From a bacterium (lineage in GTDB: Bacteria; Armatimonadota; Zipacnadia; Zipacnadales; Zipacnadaceae), in NCBI GenBank assembly GCA_030607655.1, contig JAUWJN010000166.1:1-6351 (forward strand): a stretch of DNA of 6,351 nucleotides, read 5' to 3'. The notes beneath the pieces are model-generated. The model worked only from the letters and a program-made list of their open reading frames with translations, had not been told where the DNA came from and ran no database searches. The translations under genes and the position numbers were made by a program. Positions 1 through 6,351 of the stretch are shown piece by piece. Position 1 is the first letter of the stretch. Each line of letters begins with the position of its first letter.

Positions 1-50
1 GAAGCGTCATCCCACGGCCACTCGGCGACATCCCCATCCACCACGATCCC
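1..50 (-). other. Start of a CBM9-like / DOMON-fold domain within copy B
   Basis: Residues 751-766 of copy B read GIVVDGDVAEWPWDDA. An I-x-[VI]-D-G-x-[LV]-x-[ED]-W motif is the usual first strand and turn of CBM9-type domains, which bind the ends of glycan chains and often sit at the C-terminus of secreted enzymes. The preceding stretch is rich in P, K and A and looks like a flexible linker. Only the first 16 or so residues are in the window, so the assignment rests on one short motif and its position. Confidence 0.55.
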
Positions 51-2300
51 GGCCGTGCCCCTGGTGGCCTTAAGCTTCGGGCGTAACGCCTCGGCTTTGG
101 GCGGGGCGGGTTCGACAGGGACAATATGCGCTGTCTCCTCCCGCCACATATGCCGGTAGTCAGGCACCGGCCAACTGGCCCGATTCGGGCTGGGATAGAG
201 GCCAATGCGCTCCTGGGGGATAGGCTTAAAGCCCAGCTTAAGGGCCGGCGATTCCGGTCGGAGCGTGTAGTCATCATGCGCAGCGTCTACGAACAATGGG
301 TCGCCGATAATAGAATGGGCCTCGTAGCCTTGCTCACGCCACCAGGCAAAGCGATCTTCCACGGGTGCGTCCGCCCAGGGGCCGCGAAAGGCCTTGGCAC
401 CGCCGCGGAAGTAGAATAACGTATCAACCAGGTCACCGCTGATAGGAAACAACAGGTTATAGTCCGACGCGCCGACCGCTGCTTTAACCGAACTCCAGCC
501 GCAGAGAAAGACGGGGGTCCCCGCAGCGGAGGCGGCAGCTTCAGTGATACCCTTGACGGTCCAGCCATACTGAGCCAGGAGCTGCGGATCAGCATTCGGA
601 TAATAGAGAATGTTCCGGAAGATTCGGTTGTTACACGGCTCCTCCCCGGGTTTTATGTGGTTTATGGTACTGGGTATGCCCGCCCCCATGATATTGTTCT
701 CGGTGAGGTTATCGCTGCCGCCGTGGATGACAATGCCGCCCTTTTTGTTTCTGACCAGGATATTGCCGTACATGTGGACATTGCCGATATCGTCATCCAG
801 CCAAATACCCCAGCCCGGGTTCGGGCCCCAGTCCCCGGGCGAGCGCATCCCATAGCCCACCGCATCAGTAAACTTGTTGAAGCGCATGATGATGTTGCCC
901 ACTATCTCCGGGCGGTGCAGGGCGTAGGCATAGATTGCCCCGGGCAGACCTGACTCCAGGGAAAAATGGTGCACATCGTTGTACTCGAAGACGTGCTCGT
1001 GACCACCGAATGTCATACCGAAGGCCGGCACGTCGTGGATGAGGTTGTGGGAAACAACGTTAGCTCGTCCATTAACCTCTATAGCTCGATTGAAGTTGTT
1101 TCTGATGACGCCCGTATCATGGAGGTGGTTGTTAGAGATTAGGCTGTCCCGTCCATGGTGCAGTATGCCACCTGCGCCGGTGTAGGCAATATCATTACCC
1201 ACCACGCGGACGTCACTGCAGGAGCCCTTTCCCGCGCCTGTCACAGCCACGCCGATGTGGCCAGTGTTGGTGATGGTGCACTTGGCGATAGCACAGTGCT
1301 GAGCTGGGCCCATTCTCACCGCATCGCTGCGGCACACCTGGATGGCAAAGCCGCCGATGCGCAGATAGCTTGCCTGATCCATCCGAATGATAGTATCCAG
1401 CGCTGGCACGACTACTTGGCCCTGCGCCAGGTTATCATCGGGCGGCCAGAAATACAACGTTGCTGTTTCACTGTCCAGATACCACTCCCCGGACGCGTCC
1501 AGTTCCTCAAAAACATTTTGAACATAGAACCGGGTGTCATGGGTCAATTGGTATAATGCGTCGGCGGCTAGCGTGATGATGTGATCGTTAAGATCAATCT
1601 CCGTAATGGCAATGATATTGTTATTCCAGTTGTGGTAGGGCATAACGTCAACCTCAGCTAGGGTCGGCTTAGCCCATTGGTTGGGATCAAGTTCGGCTGG
1701 ATCGTACTTCAACAGCCGCTTGCTGTCTTTCACCCCGCCTTCGTACACGTAGAGATATCCCCCCGTGCGCGGCCGCTGCGGGTCAACATTGGGGAACCGC
1801 GCCAATGGCTGGCGCTGGTCATTGTAGAAAAGCTGTTTGAAACTCAGCTCCCCTAAACCCAGGGCGTTCAGATCACACTGCCAAATCTGCCCGCGATACG
1901 GCTTCCATCCAGTCACACTCCGACCGCCGCTGAGTACTACTTTCTCTCCCGCGTAACCCATATAGGTGATGGGGAAGCTGGCGGTGCCGGAATCTTCCGA
2001 CCCGAAGGTCAACGGCTCCGACAGATAGTACGTACCCCCGCGCACCAGTACTTTGAGCGGCTGGCGCAAGCCCTCGCCGGCCTTAAGCTGCCGTATCGTG
2101 TCGCGGGCCCGGGTCAGGGTGGCAAACGGCCCATCAGTGCCCGCCGCATTCGGCGCCGGCAGCGTCCCCGACCAGGCATCATTACCGTTGGTGGCGACGT
2201 AAAAAGTCGCCGGCGCTCCCTGCGCCACCGAGTACGTCATGCTCCCCGCCAGTAACACCATTACTATAACCCTAATCATCAGTTGGCTAGTGTAACTCAT
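1..2300 (-). CDS. GH141-like secreted right-handed beta-helix protein, copy B (3' end beyond window), with C-terminal CBM9-like domain start
   Basis: The frame is open from ATG at 2300 to the left edge: 766 whole codons, no stop. The start is fixed by an AAAGGAGG Shine-Dalgarno 7 nt upstream and by gap-free alignment of the N-terminus with copy A. Residues 1-26 are a signal peptide (hydrophobic core VIVMVLLAG, cleavage likely after S-V-A). Residues 33-45 hold the FYVATNGNDAWSG strand, followed by PFATLTRARD, which opens many bacterial parallel beta-helix enzymes. Residues about 131-305 match the insertion (beta-sandwich) region of GH141-like proteins (KQLFYNDQRQPLARFPN). Residues about 310-570 are beta-helix coils rich in N-N-x-[IL]-H-D turns, with GIWLDD at 498-503. 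A DYNL...DPLFVD...SPAL block follows, then SPNRASWPVPD. Beyond that, a Pro/Lys/Ala-rich linker (about 727-750) leads to a CBM9-like start. By family it is a glycoside hydrolase or related polysaccharide-active enzyme. Substrate is unknown. It is the last gene seen in the unit. Confidence 0.88.
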   Translation of the reverse strand, partial: MSYTSQLMIRVIVMVLLAGSMTYSVAQGAPATFYVATNGNDAWSGTLPAPNAAGTDGPFATLTRARDTIRQLKAGEGLRQPLKVLVRGGTYYLSEPLTFGSEDSGTASFPITYMGYAGEKVVLSGGRSVTGWKPYRGQIWQCDLNALGLGELSFKQLFYNDQRQPLARFPNVDPQRPRTGGYLYVYEGGVKDSKRLLKYDPAELDPNQWAKPTLAEVDVMPYHNWNNNIIAITEIDLNDHIITLAADALYQLTHDTRFYVQNVFEELDASGEWYLDSETATLYFWPPDDNLAQGQVVVPALDTIIRMDQASYLRIGGFAIQVCRSDAVRMGPAQHCAIAKCTITNTGHIGVAVTGAGKGSCSDVRVVGNDIAYTGAGGILHHGRDSLISNNHLHDTGVIRNNFNRAIEVNGRANVVSHNLIHDVPAFGMTFGGHEHVFEYNDVHHFSLESGLPGAIYAYALHRPEIVGNIIMRFNKFTDAVGYGMRSPGDWGPNPGWGIWLDDDIGNVHMYGNILVRNKKGGIVIHGGSDNLTENNIMGAGIPSTINHIKPGEEPCNNRIFRNILYYPNADPQLLAQYGWTVKGITEAAASAAGTPVFLCGWSSVKAAVGASDYNLLFPISGDLVDTLFYFRGGAKAFRGPWADAPVEDRFAWWREQGYEAHSIIGDPLFVDAAHDDYTLRPESPALKLGFKPIPQERIGLYPSPNRASWPVPDYRHMWREETAHIVPVEPAPPKAEALRPKLKATRGTAGIVVDGDVAEWPWDDA

Positions 2301-2306
2301 TAAACT

Positions 2307-2316
2307 GCCTCCTTTT
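2307..2316 (-). promoter_or_regulatory. Strong Shine-Dalgarno site of copy B
   Basis: On the minus strand this reads AAAAGGAGGC, an excellent match to the anti-Shine-Dalgarno, 6-7 nt before the ATG at 2300. It decides the start of copy B over the internal ATG codons (codons 8, 14 and 21). It shows that copy B is set up for its own translation and not only for coupling to copy A, whose stop lies 50 nt upstream. Confidence 0.85.
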
Positions 2317-2333
2317 AGTCGTATTCACGCAGC

Positions 2334-2357
2334 AACATGAGCGCTGCCGCTCACGTT
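2334..2357 (-). other. RNA hairpin overlapping the stop codon of copy A
   Basis: The transcript can fold as AACGUGAGCG - GCAG - CGCUCAUGUU: ten base pairs, one of them a G-U wobble, around a 4-nt loop. The UGA stop of copy A lies inside the 5' arm. No U-run follows (next bases GCTGCGTGAA), so this is not a classical intrinsic terminator. It could be a weak pause or attenuation site, a processing or stability element between the two cistrons, or chance. It lies in a 50-nt gap that otherwise holds only the Shine-Dalgarno site of copy B. Confidence 0.5.
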
Positions 2358-4546
2358 AGATCCAATAATAGCTCCTCGCGCGGATTATCCCGCTGGTCAG
2401 GCACCGGCCAACTCGCGCGGTTGGGGCTGGGATATAAGCCGATACGCTGCTGCGGGATAGGTGTAAAGCCGAACTGCAAGGCCGGAGAATCCGGCTTCAG
2501 CCAGAAGTCGTCGTTCTCTATATCTACGAACAGCGGGTCGGCGATGATCGAATGGGCCTCGTAGCCGTGTTCCCGCCACCAGGCAAAACGATCTTCCACG
2601 GGCGCGTCCGCCCAGGAGCCCCGAGCAGCCTCGCCGGCGCCACGGTAGTATAGTAATGCCTCCACCTGTTGTCCGCTAATGGGGAAAAATAAGTTGTAGT
2701 CCGACTCCGAGACGGCCGCCTTGACTGAACTCCATCCACATAGAACAACGGGGACTGCGGCAGCGCTGGCGACCGTTTCCTTGATGCCCCGTGCACTGCG
2801 GGCCGCCCGACGCACGAGCCGGGGGTCAGCATTGGCATAATAGACAATGTTTCTGATGATTCTGTTATGACACGGATCGTCCTCAGGTCTGATGTGATTC
2901 GACGTACTGGGAAAGCCCGCCCCCATAATATTGTTCTCGATGAGGTTGTCGGCACCACCATGTATGTTGACGCCACAGGACTTGTTTCTGACCAGGATGT
3001 TGCCATAAAGGGTGGTATTGCTGATCATGTCATCCAGCCAGATACCGTTACCGGCAGTTGGTCCCCACACCCCTGGGGCATACATCCCATAGCCCACAGA
3101 GTCAGAGACCTTGTTGAACCTAAGGATGTTGCCGCCTACCTTGTGAGCGTCTTCCAGCCCTTTGACCCAAGCATAGACTCCCCCGCCCAAATTTGTGCAC
3201 AGACCGAAATGGTGAATGTCGTTGTGCTCGAGGATATTATTGTGACCGCCGAAGACGACTCCCCAAGCCGGCACATCATGGATGAGGTTGTGTGAGGCGA
3301 CGTTGTCTCGTCCGGCAATGGTTATGGCCCGGTTGAAGGAGTTCCTGATGACTCCCATATCATGGAGGTGGTTGTTTGAGATTACGTTGCCCTGTCCGGC
3401 GATCTTTATCCCGATTGACCCGATATGGGCGATGTCATTACCCACTAGTTGGCTGTCACTGACATTGGCATGCAGAACCACGCCGTCGTTGCGAGTATTA
3501 GTGATGGTGCACTTGGCGAGGGTGCAGTGTTGGGCCGACTGCAGGACCACCGCCGACCTCCGACACGCCTGAATCGCAAAGCCACCGATCCGCAGGTGGC
3601 GCACATAGCCGCCACCACTTCCCTGTGTTTGGATGATGTCGTCCAGCGCCGGCACAACTACTTGGCTCTGCGCCAGGTTGTCATCGGGCGGCCAGAAGTA
3701 CAGCATTCCGGCTTCGCTGTCCAGATACCACTCCCCGGGCGCGTCCAGTTCCTCAAAGACATTTTGAATATAGAAGCGAGTGTCCCGAATCAGATCATAA
3801 CTCGCGTTGCCGGCTAGCTTGATGATGTGGCTAGTAAAGTCAATCTCGGCGATAGAGATGATGTTGTTATTCCAGTTGTGGTAGGGGTAAACATCTACCT
3901 GCGCCAGCGTTGGGTTAGCCCACTTGCTCATATCAAGTTCTGCTGGGTCGTACTTCAACAGTTGCTTATTGTCCTTGATGCCTCCCTCGGCCACATACAG
4001 AAATCCGCCGGTGCGAGGTCGCTGGGGGGCAACATTGGGGAATCGCGCCAGCGGCTGACGCTCGCCGTTGTAGAATAGCTGTTTGAAGGTCACGTCCCCC
4101 AATTCCAGGGCGTTCAAATCACACTGCCAAATTTTGCCCCGATACAGCTTCCACCCAGTCACAGGCCGGCCACCGCTGAGCACTACTTTCTCCCCCGCGT
4201 AACCCATATAGGTAATGGGGAAGCTGGCGGCGCCGGAATCTTCAGGCCCTAGGGTGAACGTCTCCGGTAGATAGTACGTGCCCCCGCGCACTAGTACCTT
4301 AAGTGGCTGATGCAAACCCCCGTTGGCCTTGACCTCGCGTATCGCGTCGCGCGCGCGGGTCAGGGTCGCAAAGGGGCCGTCAGTCTTTGCCGCATTCGGC
4401 GCGGGCAGCGTTCCGGACCAGGCATCATTACCATTAGTTGCCACATAGAAATTAGCCTGTACTCCCTGCGCCGCTGAATACATCATCGTCCCCACCAGTA
4501 ATACCAGTACTATGACGCCAATCGTCAGGTAGCGCTCGCAAATCAT
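2351..4546 (-). CDS. GH141-like secreted right-handed beta-helix protein, copy A (731 aa, complete)
   Basis: ATG at 4546 follows an AGGAAGG Shine-Dalgarno with 7-nt spacing; the stop is TGA. Residues 1-26 form a signal peptide (core GVIVLVLLVG, cleavage likely after S-A-A before Q27; no lipobox Cys). The mature protein opens with NFYVATNGNDAWSG and PFATLTRARD (residues 32-67). Residues about 131-305 match a GH141-like insertion region (FKQLFYNGERQPLARFPN; GEWYLDSEAGMLYFWPPDD). Residues about 318-570 are parallel beta-helix coils with repeated turns such as VISNNHLHD, ASHNLIHDVP, LEHNDIHHF and IENNIMGAG. GIWLDD (501-506) is on a coil and recalls the LGLWLDW segment bearing the nucleophile Asp of beta-helix xylosidases of GH120. 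That comparison is from memory, and the position of the GH120 acid/base Glu seems to be His529. A C-terminal block (DYNLFFP 616-622, ADPLFVD 669-675, SPALQFGF 687-694) packs the helix end. A glycoside hydrolase role is likely; fucosidase or xylanase activity, both known in GH141, is only a possibility. Confidence 0.93.
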   Translation of the reverse strand: MICERYLTIGVIVLVLLVGTMMYSAAQGVQANFYVATNGNDAWSGTLPAPNAAKTDGPFATLTRARDAIREVKANGGLHQPLKVLVRGGTYYLPETFTLGPEDSGAASFPITYMGYAGEKVVLSGGRPVTGWKLYRGKIWQCDLNALELGDVTFKQLFYNGERQPLARFPNVAPQRPRTGGFLYVAEGGIKDNKQLLKYDPAELDMSKWANPTLAQVDVYPYHNWNNNIISIAEIDFTSHIIKLAGNASYDLIRDTRFYIQNVFEELDAPGEWYLDSEAGMLYFWPPDDNLAQSQVVVPALDDIIQTQGSGGGYVRHLRIGGFAIQACRRSAVVLQSAQHCTLAKCTITNTRNDGVVLHANVSDSQLVGNDIAHIGSIGIKIAGQGNVISNNHLHDMGVIRNSFNRAITIAGRDNVASHNLIHDVPAWGVVFGGHNNILEHNDIHHFGLCTNLGGGVYAWVKGLEDAHKVGGNILRFNKVSDSVGYGMYAPGVWGPTAGNGIWLDDMISNTTLYGNILVRNKSCGVNIHGGADNLIENNIMGAGFPSTSNHIRPEDDPCHNRIIRNIVYYANADPRLVRRAARSARGIKETVASAAAVPVVLCGWSSVKAAVSESDYNLFFPISGQQVEALLYYRGAGEAARGSWADAPVEDRFAWWREHGYEAHSIIADPLFVDIENDDFWLKPDSPALQFGFTPIPQQRIGLYPSPNRASWPVPDQRDNPREELLLDLT

Positions 4547-4641
4547 TGTGATTCCTTCCTTATAGCTTTTGTAGAAGATAGTTTATCTGTCGGATGGAAG
4601 GTGGATTTATCTATGTAAGACGCATTACAAGCCTGGTTGTT
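4547..4641 (-). other. 95-nt intergenic spacer between the GH95-like gene and copy A, with Shine-Dalgarno site
   Basis: The only well-supported element is the Shine-Dalgarno AGGAAGG at 4554-4560 serving the ATG at 4546. The spacer is AT-richer than the genes. It holds a direct heptamer TTTATCT (plus strand) at 4582-4588 and 4606-4612, 24 nt apart. The first copy is part of a small palindrome AGATA-GTT-TATCT at 4576-4588. I found no convincing -35/-10 pair; the TATAAG at the 3' end overlaps the ribosome-binding region and has no partner. There is no GC-rich stem followed by a U-run. Read-through transcription from the upstream gene is therefore plausible. Confidence 0.45.
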
Positions 4642-6351
4642 TTATGGGCTGGCCGGTTCAATCTGGTATGTCGCACCGCGCCGGGTGCGGAACTGAAGGC
4701 GGCTGCCACGGATGCGCAGTGGCTCGTCCACTCCTAGTTCCCTGATTAGGACCTCCCGGCCCGGCCAAGGATTGACCAGCTTGCAGCGGTTGCCCAGCCG
4801 CGAGTTAATGAACACTGGCGATACTTCGCCGTCTACATATTCCGCCGACACCTCAAAGGCACCTTTAGCCAGGAACTTGCGGAAGCCAATGTCAACTCCT
4901 TTGGGAACTGCCCAGAACAGCCGGATGCGCCCACTGCGACAGTTCAGCAAGTTCTCTGGCCACGTGCCAGACCCGCCCATAATTACGCGGTGGGCCGTGC
5001 CTAGATGCCATCTGGATTTTCCTTGGAGAGCATGCCGGATGGTCCGCTTCATTATCTCCAACTACCCTGGAGGCGAATCCAGGGTTATCTCGTCGGCGAG
5101 CACTGCCGGGTAGACCACGGGAACTATGTTATATTCTCTGGGCGGGGCGCCGTGTACATCCACAAAGATGGGGCCTTCCTCGGTCTGGTAAGTGGGATAA
5201 GGAGCCATATTAGCGGCGATGTGACGCCAGGTTGCAATCTTATCGCTGTCTCTGCCCAGTATCTGGGCGGCCCGGGCAGCCGTGTTCAGATTCCACTTAA
5301 TCATACATAGCGCCGAGATGCTATCTTTGTTACGCTCAAATTGATAGGTCAGACCCCAGTGCTCCTGGGAGACAGTGGGTATTACGTGGTAATAGCCATC
5401 TTCTTCAAGGGTCACGTAATCGGTGTAAAACTCCGCCCCAGCCTTCAGAATTGGGTAGGCCTTATCCCGCAGGAACTCCTCATCACCGGCATAATCATAG
5501 CGCTGCCAGAACATCTTAGCGAGCTGAGCCCATAGTTCCATGCCCTGCTCCCAGACAACATTACTATGATAGATGGTCCGGGTGCGGACGGGTACATGAG
5601 ATAGCCCACACATCGCGCCGTTGCAGCCATAGACTTCGCGGGCGTTTATACGGGCCCGAGGCAGAATGAACTCGCCCATGTCATACCACATCTGGAGGCG
5701 ATCAATATGGTTCCAGATACAATCGCTAGTGGCGTCATCCTCGTGGAGGTGGTTGTCGGCGTGCCACGGCGACCAGTCCTGTTCCATATGGGCGTAGCCG
5801 ACATCCCCCTCCCATTCCGAAATATCAGGCCGGGTCCGGGCGGTGTCCGTGTAGTTCCATATCCGAGACATCAGCGAAACATTGTTCATGTTACGCCAGG
5901 TATCTCGATAGTAAATGCGGCCATCCTCGCGGCGGTTGTAGTAGTTCTCCCACCAGCCGCGGTTTTCGGCGAGAAGCGCCTCATACCCGTCGCGCTCGGC
6001 CTTCTGAAGCTCCTCCTTAGCAGCGGCTAGCGGGTCCTGGGCCTCGGCGCTGGTCACCACGGTAGCCAAAATGGTGAGGGCTGGAGTATGGATAGTGGCG
6101 GTGGCCGCCGCGCCGGAGGCCTTGCGGATGGGTTCATACCATGGCATAATAAGGTGGTGGGGAAGGCTGTCACGGCTCTGGCCCTCCTTACCTCCGTGTG
6201 CGGTGACCGAAAAGTAGGGAGGCGTACCCAGGCCGGTCTTGCCCTCAACAACCTCCACCTCGTAATCCTCGCCTACCACTAGCCCCATAAAGACGTACCA
6301 GAATCCCTGCGGGAAGGTGGCCTCGCCGGGGAAGTCCTGGCGAATCCAGAA
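4642..6351 (-). pseudogene. GH95-like (alpha/alpha)6 glycosidase, 5' end beyond window, interrupted by one in-frame TAG
   Basis: One frame runs from the right edge to TAA at 4642-4644: 569 codons, broken only by TAG at 5062-5064. The N-terminus is missing; residues are numbered from the edge. Residues 1-100 look like the end of an N-terminal beta-sandwich. A charged helical linker follows (AAAKEELQKAERDGYEALL, about 109-127), then the alpha/alpha barrel (about 150-465). Barrel landmarks are DWSPWHADNHLHED (192-205), a substrate-cleft-like segment, the helix pair around YDYAGDEEFLRDKAYPILK (285-303) and TVSQEHWG (326-333), whose Glu330 sits where GH95 has its catalytic Glu. After the TAG, the frame continues with LEIMKRTIRHAL, GGSGTWPENLLN, RIRLFWAVP and a C-terminal beta domain (KGAFEVSAEYVDGEV, KLVNPWPG) typical of GH95. 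The QIDGNFG-type segment and the Asp expected in classical GH95 are not apparent, so this is a divergent relative and the sugar specificity is open. The interruption makes it a pseudogene, a recoded gene or a sequencing error. Confidence 0.75.
5062..5064 (-). other. In-frame amber (TAG) codon inside the GH95-like frame
   Basis: On the minus strand the reading is ...GAT TCG CCT CCA GGG TAG TTG GAG ATA ATG AAG CGG... . The protein similarity continues in the same frame on both sides, with no missing or extra base, so a single base change (for example GAG or CAG to TAG) explains it. It falls within the barrel, before its last helices, not at a domain boundary. TAG is the only amber among visible stops: copy A ends in TGA and this gene in TAA. 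Confidence 0.9.

Larger units (their letters stand above)
1..4546 (-). repeat. Tandem gene duplication: copy A (2351-4546) and copy B (1-2300)
   Basis: The two frames align from the first residue to the shared SWPVPD block with roughly 75-80% identity by eye, and the DNA is visibly similar throughout. Long stretches such as ADAPVEDRFAWWRE and IGLYPSPNRASWPVPD are identical in protein. Length differences are a 5-residue gap, a 4-residue insertion and a 2-residue gap in copy B relative to copy A, all in the beta-helix part and all multiples of three. Both frames are intact, which argues that both copies have been under selection for function. The repeat unit is about 2.2 kb with a 50-nt spacer. 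Confidence 0.93.

Noticed and set aside
126..2230. Plus-strand open frames in the left third (for example 126-419, 657-953, 1155-1556)
   Set aside because: They lie antisense to the continuous copy B frame, have no family-like sequence, and the low-complexity look expected of shadow frames. The left third is coding on the minus strand.
2334..2357. Intrinsic terminator after copy A
   Set aside because: The stem is good but no U-run follows and copy B begins 50 nt downstream with a strong Shine-Dalgarno.
2397..3006. Minus-strand frames 2397-2579 and 2524-3006 in other phases
   Set aside because: They are out of phase with, and inside, the well-supported copy A gene.
3449..3817. Plus-strand frame resembling the one at 1155-1556 (shared QIPLPGRVQFLK), which could look like a conserved gene pair
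   Set aside because: The similarity arises because both are antisense to the same segment of the duplicated genes. It is no evidence of a real plus-strand gene.
4547..4641. Sigma-70 promoter before copy A
   Set aside because: TATAAG is present but overlaps the ribosome-binding region and has no -35 partner at 16-18 nt. No other pair scored well by eye.
4642..5061. The 139-residue tail as an independent small gene starting at TTG 5061
   Set aside because: TTG follows directly on the TAG with no properly spaced Shine-Dalgarno, and the sequence is the natural continuation of the barrel plus the GH95-type C-terminal domain.
5062..5064. A frameshift or selenocysteine explanation for the interruption
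   Set aside because: Both sides are in the same phase, so no frameshift. The codon is TAG and not TGA, and no selenocysteine-type context was sought or expected.
6222..6288. ATG at 6288 as the real start of the GH95-like gene
   Set aside because: The frame stays open for 21 codons to the window edge with protein-like sequence (WIRQDFPGEATFPQGFWYVF), there is no Shine-Dalgarno before the ATG, and the N-terminal sandwich would be truncated.

Overview
The window is fully coding on the minus strand, apart from two short gaps of 50 and 95 nt. It carries three genes for large, probably secreted carbohydrate-active proteins, read right to left. First comes a GH95-like (alpha/alpha)6 glycosidase (6351 to 4642). 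It enters from beyond the right edge and is interrupted by a single in-frame TAG codon at 5062-5064. Next is a complete 731-residue GH141-like right-handed beta-helix protein, copy A (4546 to 2351). Last is a close paralogue, copy B (2300 to beyond position 1), open for 766 codons and running off the left edge. It looks like an empty left third if only closed reading frames are scanned, but it is one uninterrupted frame.

Copies A and B are a tandem duplication. By eye they are roughly three quarters to four fifths identical, share the same order of domains, and differ by in-frame indels confined to the beta-helix region. The main difference is at the C-terminus. Copy A stops just after the shared block that ends in 'SWPVPD'. 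Copy B continues through a Pro/Lys/Ala-rich linker into what looks like the first strand and Trp motif of a CBM9-like (DOMON-fold) domain, cut by the window edge.

Both beta-helix proteins begin with a signal peptide (a hydrophobic run ending in S-A-A or S-V-A before Q) and have no lipobox, so export and release from the inner membrane is expected. All visible starts have Shine-Dalgarno sequences. With same-strand order and short gaps, this suggests one transcription unit that degrades a complex glycan. GH95 and GH141 both include enzymes acting on L-fucose or L-galactose side chains of plant pectin (rhamnogalacturonan II), so a fucose- or galactose-decorated polysaccharide is a reasonable guess. 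The substrate cannot be read from the sequence.

The organism is probably a Gram-negative environmental bacterium of moderately high GC, of the kind rich in secreted beta-helix glycosidases (Planctomycetota, Verrucomicrobiota/Lentisphaerota, Armatimonadota or similar). This is inferred from gene content and style only. There are no tRNA, rRNA, CRISPR, transposase, regulator or transporter genes. I see no evidence of a wholly new system. The points worth attention are the amber codon, the diverging tandem pair with its C-terminal domain difference, and a hairpin on the stop codon of copy A.
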